In this document: piece after piece, positions 1 through 7,709 of the stretch | Layout: each line of letters starts with the position of its first letter | Position numbering within the stretch: the first letter of the stretch is position 1 | Origin: Sphingobacteriaceae bacterium | GTDB taxonomy: Bacteria; Bacteroidota; Bacteroidia; Sphingobacteriales; Sphingobacteriaceae | Direction of reading: 5' to 3' | Length of the DNA: 17,246 nt | NCBI GenBank assembly: GCA_947478315.1 | Contig: CANJWF010000006.1 | Location: 1-17,246 of the forward strand | Translations under genes and position numbers: made by a program | The notes under the pieces: generated by a model | The model's database searches: none | Seen by the model: the letters and a program-made list of their open reading frames with translations, nothing else | Told to the model about the DNA's origin: nothing

Positions 1-1
1 G

Positions 2-550
2 AAAGAAGATGCTGATATACTTCGTTTGTTTGCCGACGAAACAACTAAACAGCAGGCTTTTGAATATTTGGTAAAAAAATACCAAAAGCGTCTTTATTGG
101 CATGTACGAAGAATGGTACTCAATCATGACGACGCTGATGATTTGGTGCAAGATGTCTTTGTTAAAATCTGGCGAGGATTAGCTAATTTTCGTCAAGAAT
201 CTCAATTATATTCTTGGATATATCGTATTGCGTCTAACGAATGTATTACCTTTCTGAAGCGTCAAAAACTCAAAAAAAATATTCCGTTAGAGGATGTTTC
301 TGAATATTTAGCTGAAAATATTGTAGACAGCACTTACTTTGACGGAGATAAAATCCAAAGGCAACTTCAAAGGGCGTTATTAACGTTGCCTGATAAACAG
401 CGATTGGTGTTTAATATGAAATATTTCGATGAAATGAAATATGAAGAAATCTCTGCTATCTTGGGGACTAGTGTAGGTGCTTTAAAGGCATCTTATCACT
501 TGGCAGTAAAAAAAATCGAATATTATTTTGCAGAACAAGAAAAATTTTAG
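2..550 (+). CDS. RNA polymerase ECF-type sigma factor (5' end outside the window)
   Basis: This is a sigma-70 family factor of the extracytoplasmic-function type, which directs RNA polymerase to a small set of promoters. The frame is open to the left edge. A TTG at 26 could be read as a start, but the codons before it continue a typical N-terminus (KEDADILRLF), so the true start is probably just upstream of the window. Region 2 covers roughly residues 12-80 counted from that TTG, with the core-binding DDADDLVQDVFVKIW and the -10 contact segment around SWIYRIASNECITFLKR. Region 4 lies at about 113-170, with LPDKQRLVFNMKYFDEMKYE and a helix-turn-helix near EISAILGTSVGALKAS. No anti-sigma gene follows: the next gene is thiL after 147 bp. 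Regulon unknown. The family assignment is certain. Confidence 0.93.
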   Translation, partial: KEDADILRLFADETTKQQAFEYLVKKYQKRLYWHVRRMVLNHDDADDLVQDVFVKIWRGLANFRQESQLYSWIYRIASNECITFLKRQKLKKNIPLEDVSEYLAENIVDSTYFDGDKIQRQLQRALLTLPDKQRLVFNMKYFDEMKYEEISAILGTSVGALKASYHLAVKKIEYYFAEQEKF

Positions 551-697
551 GATTGTCTGATACATTATTTGATTGATTAAGTCAAATTTATTACTGAATG
601 GTGTAGACATATTATCATCAATGTGATTAGGATGGAATAATAAGCGTGTAAATCCTCTCTTTTTTGTCAACAACTCTCGTAAAATTAACGTTAAAAT

Positions 698-1732
698 ATG
701 TTTACAAACTCTGACCACACTGAATTAGCTGAACTAGGCGAATTTGGATTCATTGACCATATTACGCAGCATATTAAGTTAACCCAACCTTCTACCATCA
801 AGGGTGTGGGAGATGATGCTGCTGTGTTTCAATTTAATAATTATTCTACGCTCATTTCTACCGATTTATTGCTAGAGGGTATTCATTTTGATTTATCTTA
901 TACTCCACTTAAACATCTTGGTTACAAGGCTATTCAAGTTAATTTGAGTGATATTTATGCAATGAATGGTACGGCAAGCCATGTGACGGTTTCGTTAGGC
1001 TTGAGTAGTAAATTTGCTTTAGAGGCAGCAGAGGAATTATATCTAGGTATGCTCTTGGCTTGCAATAAATATGGTATTGATTTGATAGGTGGAGATACCA
1101 CCTCATCTAAACAAGGATTGGTAATTAGTGTTACCAGTGTAGGCTATGCTTCAAAAGAAAATATTTGTTACAGAAATACGGCACAAGCAGGAGATTTAAT
1201 ATGTGTATCGGGAGATTTAGGTGGTGCATTTGTTGGATTGCAGATTTTGGAAAGAGAAAAACGTATTTTTTTAGAAAACAGTCAAATACAGCCAGATTTG
1301 GAAGGTAAAGATTATATTTTAGAACGTCAGTTGAAACCAGAAGCACGTAGAGATATGATAGATTTGTTTAAACAACTCAACATTAAACCTACTTCTATGA
1401 TTGATATTTCCGATGGCTTAGCGTCTGAACTTATGCACATTTGTAAGCAATCTGAAAAAGGTTGTAAGTTGTATGAAGAAAAAATACCTATAGATACGAT
1501 GACTTATGATACTGCACGGGAATTAGGGATAGACCCTTCTGTTTGTGCACTAAATGGTGGCGAAGATTATGAATTGTTGTTTACAGTGAAGCAAGAAGAT
1601 TATGAAAAGATAAATAACGATGTAGACATATCTATCATTGGTCACATAACCGAAGATGTTAAAGAAAGAGTATTGATTAGTAAATCGGGGGCAATACATC
1701 CTTTAAAGGCACAAGGCTGGAAAGCATTTTGA
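698..1732 (+). CDS. thiL: Thiamine-monophosphate kinase
   Basis: ThiL phosphorylates thiamine monophosphate with ATP to give thiamine diphosphate, the last step of cofactor synthesis, in the cytoplasm. The 344-residue product has the family's usual length and motifs: GVGDDAAV at 36-43 for nucleotide and metal binding, STDLLLEGIHF near 54-64, GYKAIQVNLSDI at 75-86, GGDTT at 131-135, SGDLG at 171-175, MIDISDGLASE at 234-244 and NGGEDYELLFT at 287-296. The ATG at 698 puts the usual ELGEFGFID segment about 12 residues in and is preceded by an A-rich stretch rather than a Shine-Dalgarno, as is normal in Bacteroidota. It stands 147 bp after the sigma gene and 141 bp before sdhC. No exact promoter match was found before it, so co-transcription from upstream is possible. 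Confidence 0.96.
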   Translation: MFTNSDHTELAELGEFGFIDHITQHIKLTQPSTIKGVGDDAAVFQFNNYSTLISTDLLLEGIHFDLSYTPLKHLGYKAIQVNLSDIYAMNGTASHVTVSLGLSSKFALEAAEELYLGMLLACNKYGIDLIGGDTTSSKQGLVISVTSVGYASKENICYRNTAQAGDLICVSGDLGGAFVGLQILEREKRIFLENSQIQPDLEGKDYILERQLKPEARRDMIDLFKQLNIKPTSMIDISDGLASELMHICKQSEKGCKLYEEKIPIDTMTYDTARELGIDPSVCALNGGEDYELLFTVKQEDYEKINNDVDISIIGHITEDVKERVLISKSGAIHPLKAQGWKAF

Positions 1733-1797
1733 ACGGATGCGTATCAAGAAATATTCTAAATTACACAAATAGCATCTTTACCTATTAGTTTATTAAA

Positions 1798-1805
1798 TAA
1801 TTTTG
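1798..1805 (+). promoter_or_regulatory. Candidate Bacteroidota -7 promoter element for sdhCAB
   Basis: The octamer TAATTTTG, followed by C, matches the Bacteroidota sigma-A -7 consensus TAnnTTTG exactly. It lies 68 bp before the sdhC start. The -33 box is weak (TTTA at 1777-1780, 17 bp upstream). Position in front of an operon start supports it. The motif is short and would occur by chance in AT-rich DNA. Confidence 0.5.
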
Positions 1806-1873
1806 CGGACTGAAAAAATTAACCTCCCGGTTGGCGAGCAATTTATAACCATATCTAAAAAAACAAATTTATA

Positions 1874-2545
1874 ATGAGCAACTTAGGAAAAACTCTGTCA
1901 TCGTCGTTAGGAAAAAAATTAGTTATGGGCATTACTGGATTGTTTTTAGTGTCCTTTTTGTTAGTTCATTGCGCTGTTAACGCATTGATATTTTTGAATG
2001 ACGGTGGAGAATCTTTTAATCGTGGTGCAGAGTTTATGGGCACTAATCCATTGATACGTTTGATGGAAATTGTATTGTTTGCAGGTATTATTTGGCACAT
2101 TGTGCAAGCATTGGTGTTAACTATGCAAAATAAAAAAGCACGCTCTGTGCAATATGCTGCTTACACAGGTAATGCAAACAGCAAATGGTATGCTCGTTCT
2201 ATGGGATTGTTAGGTACACTTATTTTGATGTTTCTTATCATTCATTTAAAACATTTTTGGGTTGTGAGTCGCATGACGGATGAAATAACAAGTGGACGGG
2301 AAACCTTATTTGGAGAAATGAAAGAAGTATTCGAATCTCCTGTTGTTGTTTTTCTATATGTGTTATCGATGTTTTCGTTGGCTTACCATTTGCTACATGG
2401 TTTTCAATCAGCCTTTCAAACTTTAGGATTTAATCATAAAAAATATACACCTACGATTCAAAAAATAGGAGTTATATTTTCTATTGTCATTCCTACTTTA
2501 TTCGCACTTATGCCCATCGCTATTTACTTGGGTATTATTCAATAA
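1874..2545 (+). CDS. sdhC: Succinate dehydrogenase cytochrome b subunit (type B, dihaem)
   Basis: This is the membrane anchor of succinate:menaquinone oxidoreductase (complex II), passing electrons between the FeS subunit and the quinone pool. At 223 residues it has five predicted membrane helices, at about 14-40, 60-82, 108-130, 155-178 and 195-220. Histidines suitable as ligands of two b haems occur one per helix: H32, H75, H124 and H172 (or H175). This single-subunit, five-helix form belongs to the Wolinella/Bacillus-like type-B enzymes and replaces the SdhC/SdhD pair of proteobacteria. The motifs GKKLVMGITGLFL at the N-terminus and AYHLLHGFQSAFQTLGF near 170-186 are typical of the Bacteroidota family. 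sdhA follows 27 bp later, so the two are clearly co-transcribed. The exact TAnnTTTG match at 1798 probably drives the operon. Confidence 0.96.
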   Translation: MSNLGKTLSSSLGKKLVMGITGLFLVSFLLVHCAVNALIFLNDGGESFNRGAEFMGTNPLIRLMEIVLFAGIIWHIVQALVLTMQNKKARSVQYAAYTGNANSKWYARSMGLLGTLILMFLIIHLKHFWVVSRMTDEITSGRETLFGEMKEVFESPVVVFLYVLSMFSLAYHLLHGFQSAFQTLGFNHKKYTPTIQKIGVIFSIVIPTLFALMPIAIYLGIIQ

Positions 2546-2572
2546 TTTAAGTTTCCAAAAATCAAGAATAAG

Positions 2573-4555
2573 ATGTCGAAATTAAATTCAAATATACCAG
2601 AAGGAAATTTATCAGAAAAATGGACAAAATATCGTTCATCAGTTCCTTTAGTGAATCCCGCTAATAAGCGCAATTTAGAAGTTATTGTAGTTGGGTCAGG
2701 TTTAGCCGGCGCTGCTGCTGCTGCAACATTAGCTGAATTAGGTTATAAAGTTAAATGTTTTTGTTTTCAAGATTCGCCACGTAGAGCACATTCGATTGCT
2801 GCTCAAGGGGGAATTAATGCAGCTAAAAACTATCAAAATGATGGGGATAGTACCTATAGATTATTCTATGATACTATTAAGGGAGGAGATTATCGTGCAC
2901 GAGAGGCGAATGTACATCGTTTAGCTGAAGTAAGTACTAATATCATCGATCAAGCAGTAGCTCAAGGAGTTCCTTTAGCTCGTGAATACGGAGGTTTGTT
3001 AAGTAACCGTTCTTTTGGAGGTACACAAGTGCAAAGAACGTTTTACGCTGCTGGTCAAACGGGTCAACAATTATTGTTAGGAGCATATAGTGCGTTAGAA
3101 CGACAAGTGGGTATGGGAACAGTGCAAATGTTCTCTAGGCATGAGATGTTAGAGGTGGTGGTAATAGATGGTAAAGCTAGAGGTATCATTGCACGTGATT
3201 TAATTAGTGGCAAATTAGAACGTCATTTCGGTCATGCGGTGTTACTTTGCTCAGGCGGCTATGGGAATGTTTTTTATCTTTCTACAAATGCGATGGGAAG
3301 TAATGTTACTGCCGCATGGAAAGCACATAAAAAAGGTGCATTTTTTGGAAATCCTTGTTTTACGCAAATACATCCAACCTGTATTCCGGTTTCTGGCGAC
3401 CATCAATCTAAATTAACCTTGATGTCTGAATCCTTACGTAATGATGGACGCATTTGGGTGCCAAAGAAGAAAGGTGATGATAGAAAGCCTAATGATATTC
3501 CTGAAGAAGAGAGAGACTATTATTTAGAAAGGCGTTATCCAGCATTTGGCAATTTGGTTCCTCGTGATGTTGCATCTCGTGCTGCCAAAGAAAGATGTGA
3601 TGCGGGTTATGGAGTAGGGGCATCGAAAATGGCGGTTTATTTAGATTTTGCTTTTAATATGGATAGGTATGGTCGTGTTGAGGCAAATAAACGTGGGTTA
3701 CAAAATCCAGATGCGGCAACCATTCGTGCTTTAGGGAAAGATGTCGTGAAAGAAAAGTATGGTAATTTGTTTGATATGTATCAGCAAATTACGGGTGAAA
3801 ATCCTTACGAAACACCGATGCGAATTTATCCTGCGGTACATTATACGATGGGAGGACTTTGGGTTGATTATAATTTGATGACGACCGTGCCAGGATTATA
3901 TGCACTAGGGGAAGCTAATTTCTCTGATCATGGGGCGAACCGTTTGGGCGCTTCAGCTCTTATGCAAGGATTAGCAGATGGTTATTTCGTGATACCTTAT
4001 ACAATAGGATCTTATTTGTCTAATGAAATAAGAACGAAGAATATTTCAACAGAACATGAGGCATTTGCTGAGGCAGAAAAAGAGGTCCAAGAGCGTCTAA
4101 ATAAATTTTTAAATATTAAGGGAACGAAGTCGGTAGACTATTTTCACAAGCGTTTGGGTAAAATTATGTGGGATAAATGTGGGATGGCTCGTAATGAACA
4201 AGGTTTAAAAGAGGCCATTTCTGAAATACGCGAATTGAAAGCCGAGTTTTGGAATGATGTACGAGTTTTGGGCGCTTTAGATGAATTTAATCCAGAATTG
4301 GAGAAAGCAGGACGTGTTGCCGATTTTATTGAGTTAGGAGAGTTAATGTGTATTGATGCACTCAATCGTAATGAATCTTGTGGGGGGCATTTTAGAGAAG
4401 AATATCAAACTGAAGAAGGTGAAGCAAACCGTGATGACGAAAAGTATGCTTATGTTGCTGCATGGGAATATAAAGGAGAAGAAGCTCGTTTTGAATTACA
4501 CAAGGAAGAATTAAAGTTTGAGGCTATAAAAATTGCACAACGTTCTTATAAATAA
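2573..4555 (+). CDS. sdhA: Succinate dehydrogenase/fumarate reductase flavoprotein subunit
   Basis: SdhA oxidises succinate to fumarate in the TCA cycle (or the reverse in anaerobic fumarate respiration) using covalently bound FAD, on the cytoplasmic face of the membrane. The 660-residue length is usual for type-B enzymes. The Rossmann dinucleotide motif is VVGSGLAGAAAAATLAELGY at 39-58. The FAD-linking histidine is H73 in RRAHSIAAQGGIN. Substrate-site residues are H267 in IHPT, the proton-transferring arginine R331 in VPRDVASRA, and H423 in VHYTMGG. The FAD-binding LGEANFSDHGANRLGASAL follows. The C-terminal helical domain ends near residue 640. It is 27 bp after sdhC but 140 bp before sdhB, an unusually wide gap that contains a perfect hairpin. 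Confidence 0.97.
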   Translation: MSKLNSNIPEGNLSEKWTKYRSSVPLVNPANKRNLEVIVVGSGLAGAAAAATLAELGYKVKCFCFQDSPRRAHSIAAQGGINAAKNYQNDGDSTYRLFYDTIKGGDYRAREANVHRLAEVSTNIIDQAVAQGVPLAREYGGLLSNRSFGGTQVQRTFYAAGQTGQQLLLGAYSALERQVGMGTVQMFSRHEMLEVVVIDGKARGIIARDLISGKLERHFGHAVLLCSGGYGNVFYLSTNAMGSNVTAAWKAHKKGAFFGNPCFTQIHPTCIPVSGDHQSKLTLMSESLRNDGRIWVPKKKGDDRKPNDIPEEERDYYLERRYPAFGNLVPRDVASRAAKERCDAGYGVGASKMAVYLDFAFNMDRYGRVEANKRGLQNPDAATIRALGKDVVKEKYGNLFDMYQQITGENPYETPMRIYPAVHYTMGGLWVDYNLMTTVPGLYALGEANFSDHGANRLGASALMQGLADGYFVIPYTIGSYLSNEIRTKNISTEHEAFAEAEKEVQERLNKFLNIKGTKSVDYFHKRLGKIMWDKCGMARNEQGLKEAISEIRELKAEFWNDVRVLGALDEFNPELEKAGRVADFIELGELMCIDALNRNESCGGHFREEYQTEEGEANRDDEKYAYVAAWEYKGEEARFELHKEELKFEAIKIAQRSYK

Positions 4556-4645
4556 GAAAAAGGTATTTTGTTCATTTTTGCATGAAGTTTTTGGCGATGT
4601 GTATAGTGAACCATGATCCTAAGTTACTATAAAATAATTCAGACA

Positions 4646-4673
4646 CTATTGGTTTGTTTTATTACACCAATAG
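4646..4673 (+). other. Intercistronic hairpin between sdhA and sdhB
   Basis: The arms CTATTGGT (4646-4653) and ACCAATAG (4666-4673) are perfect inverted repeats of 8 bp around a 12-base loop. The hairpin ends 22 bases before the sdhB ATG. No T run follows, so it does not look like an intrinsic terminator. An RNA processing or stability element is possible, as is chance. Confidence 0.45.
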
Positions 4674-4695
4674 AAATCCATCAAATTAAATAACA

Positions 4696-5466
4696 ATGAG
4701 TGGAAATATGAACCTCACGCTAAAAATTTGGCGACAAAAAAATGGAAATGTTCAAGGAGAATTAGTCACCTATCCCGTAAAAAACATTTCTCCCGATATG
4801 TCTTTTTTGGAAATGTTTGACGTGTTGAATGAGCAGTTAATTAGCGAAGGGAAAGAACCTATTGCTTTTGACCATGATTGTCGAGAAGGTATTTGCGGTA
4901 TGTGTAGTATGTTTATCAATGGTCGTGCACATGGTCCTAAAGAAGGTGTAACAACCTGTCAGTTGCATATGAGATCTTTTAAAGATGGTGATACCATTGT
5001 AGTTGAACCATGGAGAGCAACTGCTTTTCCTGTTGTAAAAGATTTGGTGGTAGACCGTTCGGCTTTCGATCGTGTTATTGCCGCAGGAGGATTCATTTCT
5101 GCAAATACAGGTAATTCTCAAGATGCCAATGCTTTACCTATTTCTAAGTTTAATGCAGATACTGCATTTGACGCTGCTGCATGTATTGGTTGTGGTGCCT
5201 GCGTTGCCACTTGTAAAAATGCTTCGGCCATGTTATTTGTATCTGCTAAGGTGTCGCAATTAGCTTTACTTCCACAGGGACAACCCGAGCGTTATCGTCG
5301 GGTTCAATCTATGGTTGCACAAATGGATTCAGAAGGTTTTGGTAATTGTACCAATACGGGAGCTTGTGAGGCTGAATGCCCTAAAGGGATATCAATCTCT
5401 AACATTGCACGTATGAACAGAGATTACTTTGCTGCAAAAATTTGTAAAGAAGAAGAGGTAAACTAA
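4696..5466 (+). CDS. sdhB: Succinate dehydrogenase/fumarate reductase iron-sulfur subunit
   Basis: SdhB carries electrons from the FAD of SdhA to the haems of SdhC through three iron-sulfur clusters. In the 256-residue product the [2Fe-2S] ligands are C62, C67, C70 and C88 (motif CREGICGMC). The C-terminal ferredoxin domain has C163, C166, C169 and C173 (CIGCGACVATC), then C218, C224 and C228 (CTNTGACEAECPKG), together holding the [4Fe-4S] and [3Fe-4S] clusters. The first [2Fe-2S] motif has Cys in all four places. I keep the ATG at 4696; a second ATG four codons later is equally possible. It is the last gene of the sdh operon, with a strong terminator 56 bp downstream. The 140-bp gap before it has no exact promoter match, so it is probably read from the sdhC promoter. 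Confidence 0.96.
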   Translation: MSGNMNLTLKIWRQKNGNVQGELVTYPVKNISPDMSFLEMFDVLNEQLISEGKEPIAFDHDCREGICGMCSMFINGRAHGPKEGVTTCQLHMRSFKDGDTIVVEPWRATAFPVVKDLVVDRSAFDRVIAAGGFISANTGNSQDANALPISKFNADTAFDAAACIGCGACVATCKNASAMLFVSAKVSQLALLPQGQPERYRRVQSMVAQMDSEGFGNCTNTGACEAECPKGISISNIARMNRDYFAAKICKEEEVN

Positions 5467-5521
5467 TTTGTAGTGTATCTGCTTCGGCATGTACTTAACG
5501 AAATATACATTACAGTTACTG

Positions 5522-5550
5522 GCGAATGGAGTACTCCATTCGCTTTTTTT
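5522..5550 (+). terminator. Rho-independent terminator of sdhCAB
   Basis: The arms GCGAATGGAG (5522-5531) and CTCCATTCGC (5534-5543) form a perfect stem. With the central TA the whole 22 bases are palindromic, so the real loop is probably GTAC. Seven T follow at 5544-5550. This is a clear intrinsic terminator 56 bp after the sdhB stop. Confidence 0.92.
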
Positions 5551-5596
5551 ATGTGTTATATGTAGACGAATAGAAATAGTTATGAGTCACACTTTT

Positions 5597-5604
5597 TATA
5601 TTTG
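5597..5604 (+). promoter_or_regulatory. Candidate -7 promoter element for the epimerase operon
   Basis: TATATTTG, followed by T, fits the Bacteroidota TAnnTTTG element exactly. It sits after the sdh terminator and 42 bp before the TTG start of the dipeptide epimerase gene, where a new promoter is required. No clear -33 TTG is seen at the proper distance. Confidence 0.45.
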
Positions 5605-5646
5605 TTGATAATCGAATATTTTTAACTCTTAGCATCAACCGCTCAT

Positions 5647-6660
5647 TTGAAAATTCTTTATTACCATTCTTTATTACAACTAAAGTACCCATTTGCGATT
5701 TCTAAATTTGCTCGAACAAGCACACCGGTTACTTTGGTAGAGATTCATTATGAGGGATTGATAGGTTATGGAGAAGCCTGTTTAGTACCTTATTTGGGTG
5801 AAAATCATCAGTCGGCGACTTGTTTTTTAAATCAATTAGATTTATCTAAATTCCACTTCCCTTTTGATTTTGAATACATATCTTATTATTTGGAAACAGT
5901 TGCTCCAGGCAATTGCGCTATAAAGGCAGCAATAGATATTGCATTGCACGATTTATTAGGTAAAATTTTAAATAAACCTTGTTATCAGTTATTAGGGATT
6001 AACCCAGTTGATATGCCCATAACAAGTTATACAATAGGGATAGATACCCCCGAAATAGTTCGAGAAAAGGCACAAAATTGTGGTGATTTTCAAGTTTTAA
6101 AGGTTAAACTCGGAACTAAATACGATAAGACCATTATACAAGCCATTAGAGAAGTGAGTCAATTACCTTTGTATGTCGATGCTAATGAAGGTTGGAAAGA
6201 CAAAAATTATGCTTTAGAAATGATTGTATGGTTAAGGGAACAAGGTGTTGTGTTAATTGAACAACCGATGCCTAAAGACATGGTCGACGAAAATGCATGG
6301 TTGACCGAACAAAGTCCTTTGCCTACCATTGGTGATGAAGCGGTACAACGCATAGCAGATGTAGGAAAAGCTGAAGGTGTTTACAGCGGTATTAACGTGA
6401 AATTAATGAAAAGCACAGGTATTTATGAAGCGTTAGAAATGATTAAAGAGGCACGACGCTTACAGATGTCTGTGTTAATTGGGTGTATGAGTGAAACCTC
6501 TTGTGCGGCATTGGCAGGAGCTACTTTGGCTCCATTGTGTGATTGGGCAGATTTAGATGGTCCGTTTCTAATTAGTAACAATCCTTTTCAAACGCCTCAA
6601 TTATTGAATGGGAAGTATATGTTGCCCGCAGAACCAGGTTTAGGCTTGGTCAAAATTTGA
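5647..6660 (+). CDS. Dipeptide epimerase (L-Ala-D/L-Glu epimerase-like), enolase superfamily
   Basis: Members of this family invert a stereocentre in dipeptides, classically L-Ala-D-Glu to L-Ala-L-Glu during murein peptide recycling, by Mg-assisted proton abstraction. The 337-residue product has the N-terminal capping domain (about 1-110) and the barrel with all catalytic elements: K152 and K154 in LKVKLG, metal ligands D178 (YVDANEGW), E205 (LIEQPMP) and D230 (IGDEA), second base K252 or K255 (VKLMKSTG), and the D302-x-D304 motif (DLDGPF) that holds the dipeptide amino group. The start is TTG. An in-frame stop at 5623 leaves no ATG or GTG upstream, and the first residues MKILYYHSLLQLKYPF fit the family. 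It leads a three-gene unit; the glycosyltransferase follows after 10 bp. The exact dipeptide substrate cannot be read from sequence. Confidence 0.9.
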   Translation: MKILYYHSLLQLKYPFAISKFARTSTPVTLVEIHYEGLIGYGEACLVPYLGENHQSATCFLNQLDLSKFHFPFDFEYISYYLETVAPGNCAIKAAIDIALHDLLGKILNKPCYQLLGINPVDMPITSYTIGIDTPEIVREKAQNCGDFQVLKVKLGTKYDKTIIQAIREVSQLPLYVDANEGWKDKNYALEMIVWLREQGVVLIEQPMPKDMVDENAWLTEQSPLPTIGDEAVQRIADVGKAEGVYSGINVKLMKSTGIYEALEMIKEARRLQMSVLIGCMSETSCAALAGATLAPLCDWADLDGPFLISNNPFQTPQLLNGKYMLPAEPGLGLVKI

Positions 6661-6670
6661 TAGATTTAGG

Positions 6671-7663
6671 ATGAAAATTTTATACGCTATACAGGGTACA
6701 GGTAATGGGCATATTAGTAGAGCCAAAGAAATTATTCCTGTTTTAAAACAATATGGAGAAGTAGATATTTTAGTTAGCGGTACACAAGTAGATTTATCGG
6801 TTAACAATTCTTTACAATATCGTTTTCGAGGGGTTAGTTTTATTTTTGGTAAAAAAGGTGGTGTTCATCGATGGAAAACTTATCAATCGATGAATATGGC
6901 TCAATTTTATCGCGATATGAAATCGCTTCCATTGAAAGATTATCATTTAATTATAAATGATTTTGAACCAGTGTGTGCTTGGGCTTGTCGATTACAACAG
7001 GTAGACAGTGTCGCACTCAGTCATCAATGTGCTTTTGTGTCTCCGAATACTCCTCGTCCATTAAAAAAATGGAATTGGGAAGAGTTTATCTTTACCTATT
7101 ACGCTCCAACAAAATATCATGTGGGTTTACATTTTGAATCTTATGATGATTTTATTTTTACACCTATTATTCGTTCGGATATTAGGGAAGCAGTATCTCG
7201 CAATTTGGGTCATTATACGGTATATTTACCCGCATACGATGATGTTCGATTGATGACCTATTTGAGGCAAATTCCAGAGATAAGTTGGGAAATATTTTCT
7301 AAACATCAGGTTACACCATATCGTTATGGAAATGTTCAGATAAAGCCAATTGCTGCGGATAGTTTCACTCAAAGTTTGGTAGACTGTGAAGGTGTAATAA
7401 CTGGGGGAGGTTTTGAAACACCTGCTGAAGCACTTTTTTTGGGGAAAAAGTTACTGGTTATTCCTATGAAATATCAGTACGAACAGCAGTGTAATGCTAT
7501 TGCGTTGCAACGTCTGGGTATTCCGTCGCTCGCTACTGTTGGTCAGCATTTTGTTGCAGAGATTAGGCATTGGATGATGAGTGATAATGTTAAAAAAATA
7601 TCTTTTCCGAATAGAACGGAGTATCTCATTAAAAGATTAATAAGCGATTATGCTAAAAATTGA
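6671..7663 (+). CDS. Glycosyltransferase family protein (GT28/GT1-like fold)
   Basis: The 330-residue product resembles the MurG/GT28-like glycosyltransferases annotated in Bacteroidota as 'glycosyltransferase family protein'. The N-terminal half has GTGNGHISRA at 9-18, the glycine-rich loop with the GHxxR signature seen in MurG-like enzymes. The C-terminal half has VITGGGFETPAEALFLGKK at 242-260, the usual nucleotide-sugar site with E249 and E253, followed by LLVIPMKYQYEQQCNA, which continues that motif in the family. There is no membrane segment, so it should act at the cytoplasmic face. It starts 10 bp after the epimerase stop and lies 46 bp before a polytopic membrane protein, so all three are likely co-transcribed. 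Donor and acceptor are unknown. A role in envelope glycan or lipid glycosylation is an inference from the fold and neighbours. Confidence 0.82.
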   Translation: MKILYAIQGTGNGHISRAKEIIPVLKQYGEVDILVSGTQVDLSVNNSLQYRFRGVSFIFGKKGGVHRWKTYQSMNMAQFYRDMKSLPLKDYHLIINDFEPVCAWACRLQQVDSVALSHQCAFVSPNTPRPLKKWNWEEFIFTYYAPTKYHVGLHFESYDDFIFTPIIRSDIREAVSRNLGHYTVYLPAYDDVRLMTYLRQIPEISWEIFSKHQVTPYRYGNVQIKPIAADSFTQSLVDCEGVITGGGFETPAEALFLGKKLLVIPMKYQYEQQCNAIALQRLGIPSLATVGQHFVAEIRHWMMSDNVKKISFPNRTEYLIKRLISDYAKN

Positions 7664-7709
7664 TATAATAATCTGTTATATGATAATTTTCTTTTGCTAA
7701 ATATCGACT

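Noticed and set aside
482..718. Minus-strand 78-codon frame between the sigma gene and thiL
   Set aside because: It overlaps both neighbouring genes on the opposite strand, is rich in Phe/Leu/Lys as expected of reverse AT-rich DNA and matches no family I know.
3234..3416. Alternative frames inside sdhA, sdhB, thiL, dnaX, the LUD gene and the RsmI-like gene
   Set aside because: Each lies wholly within a well-recognised gene, has no domain and is explained as a frame shadow.
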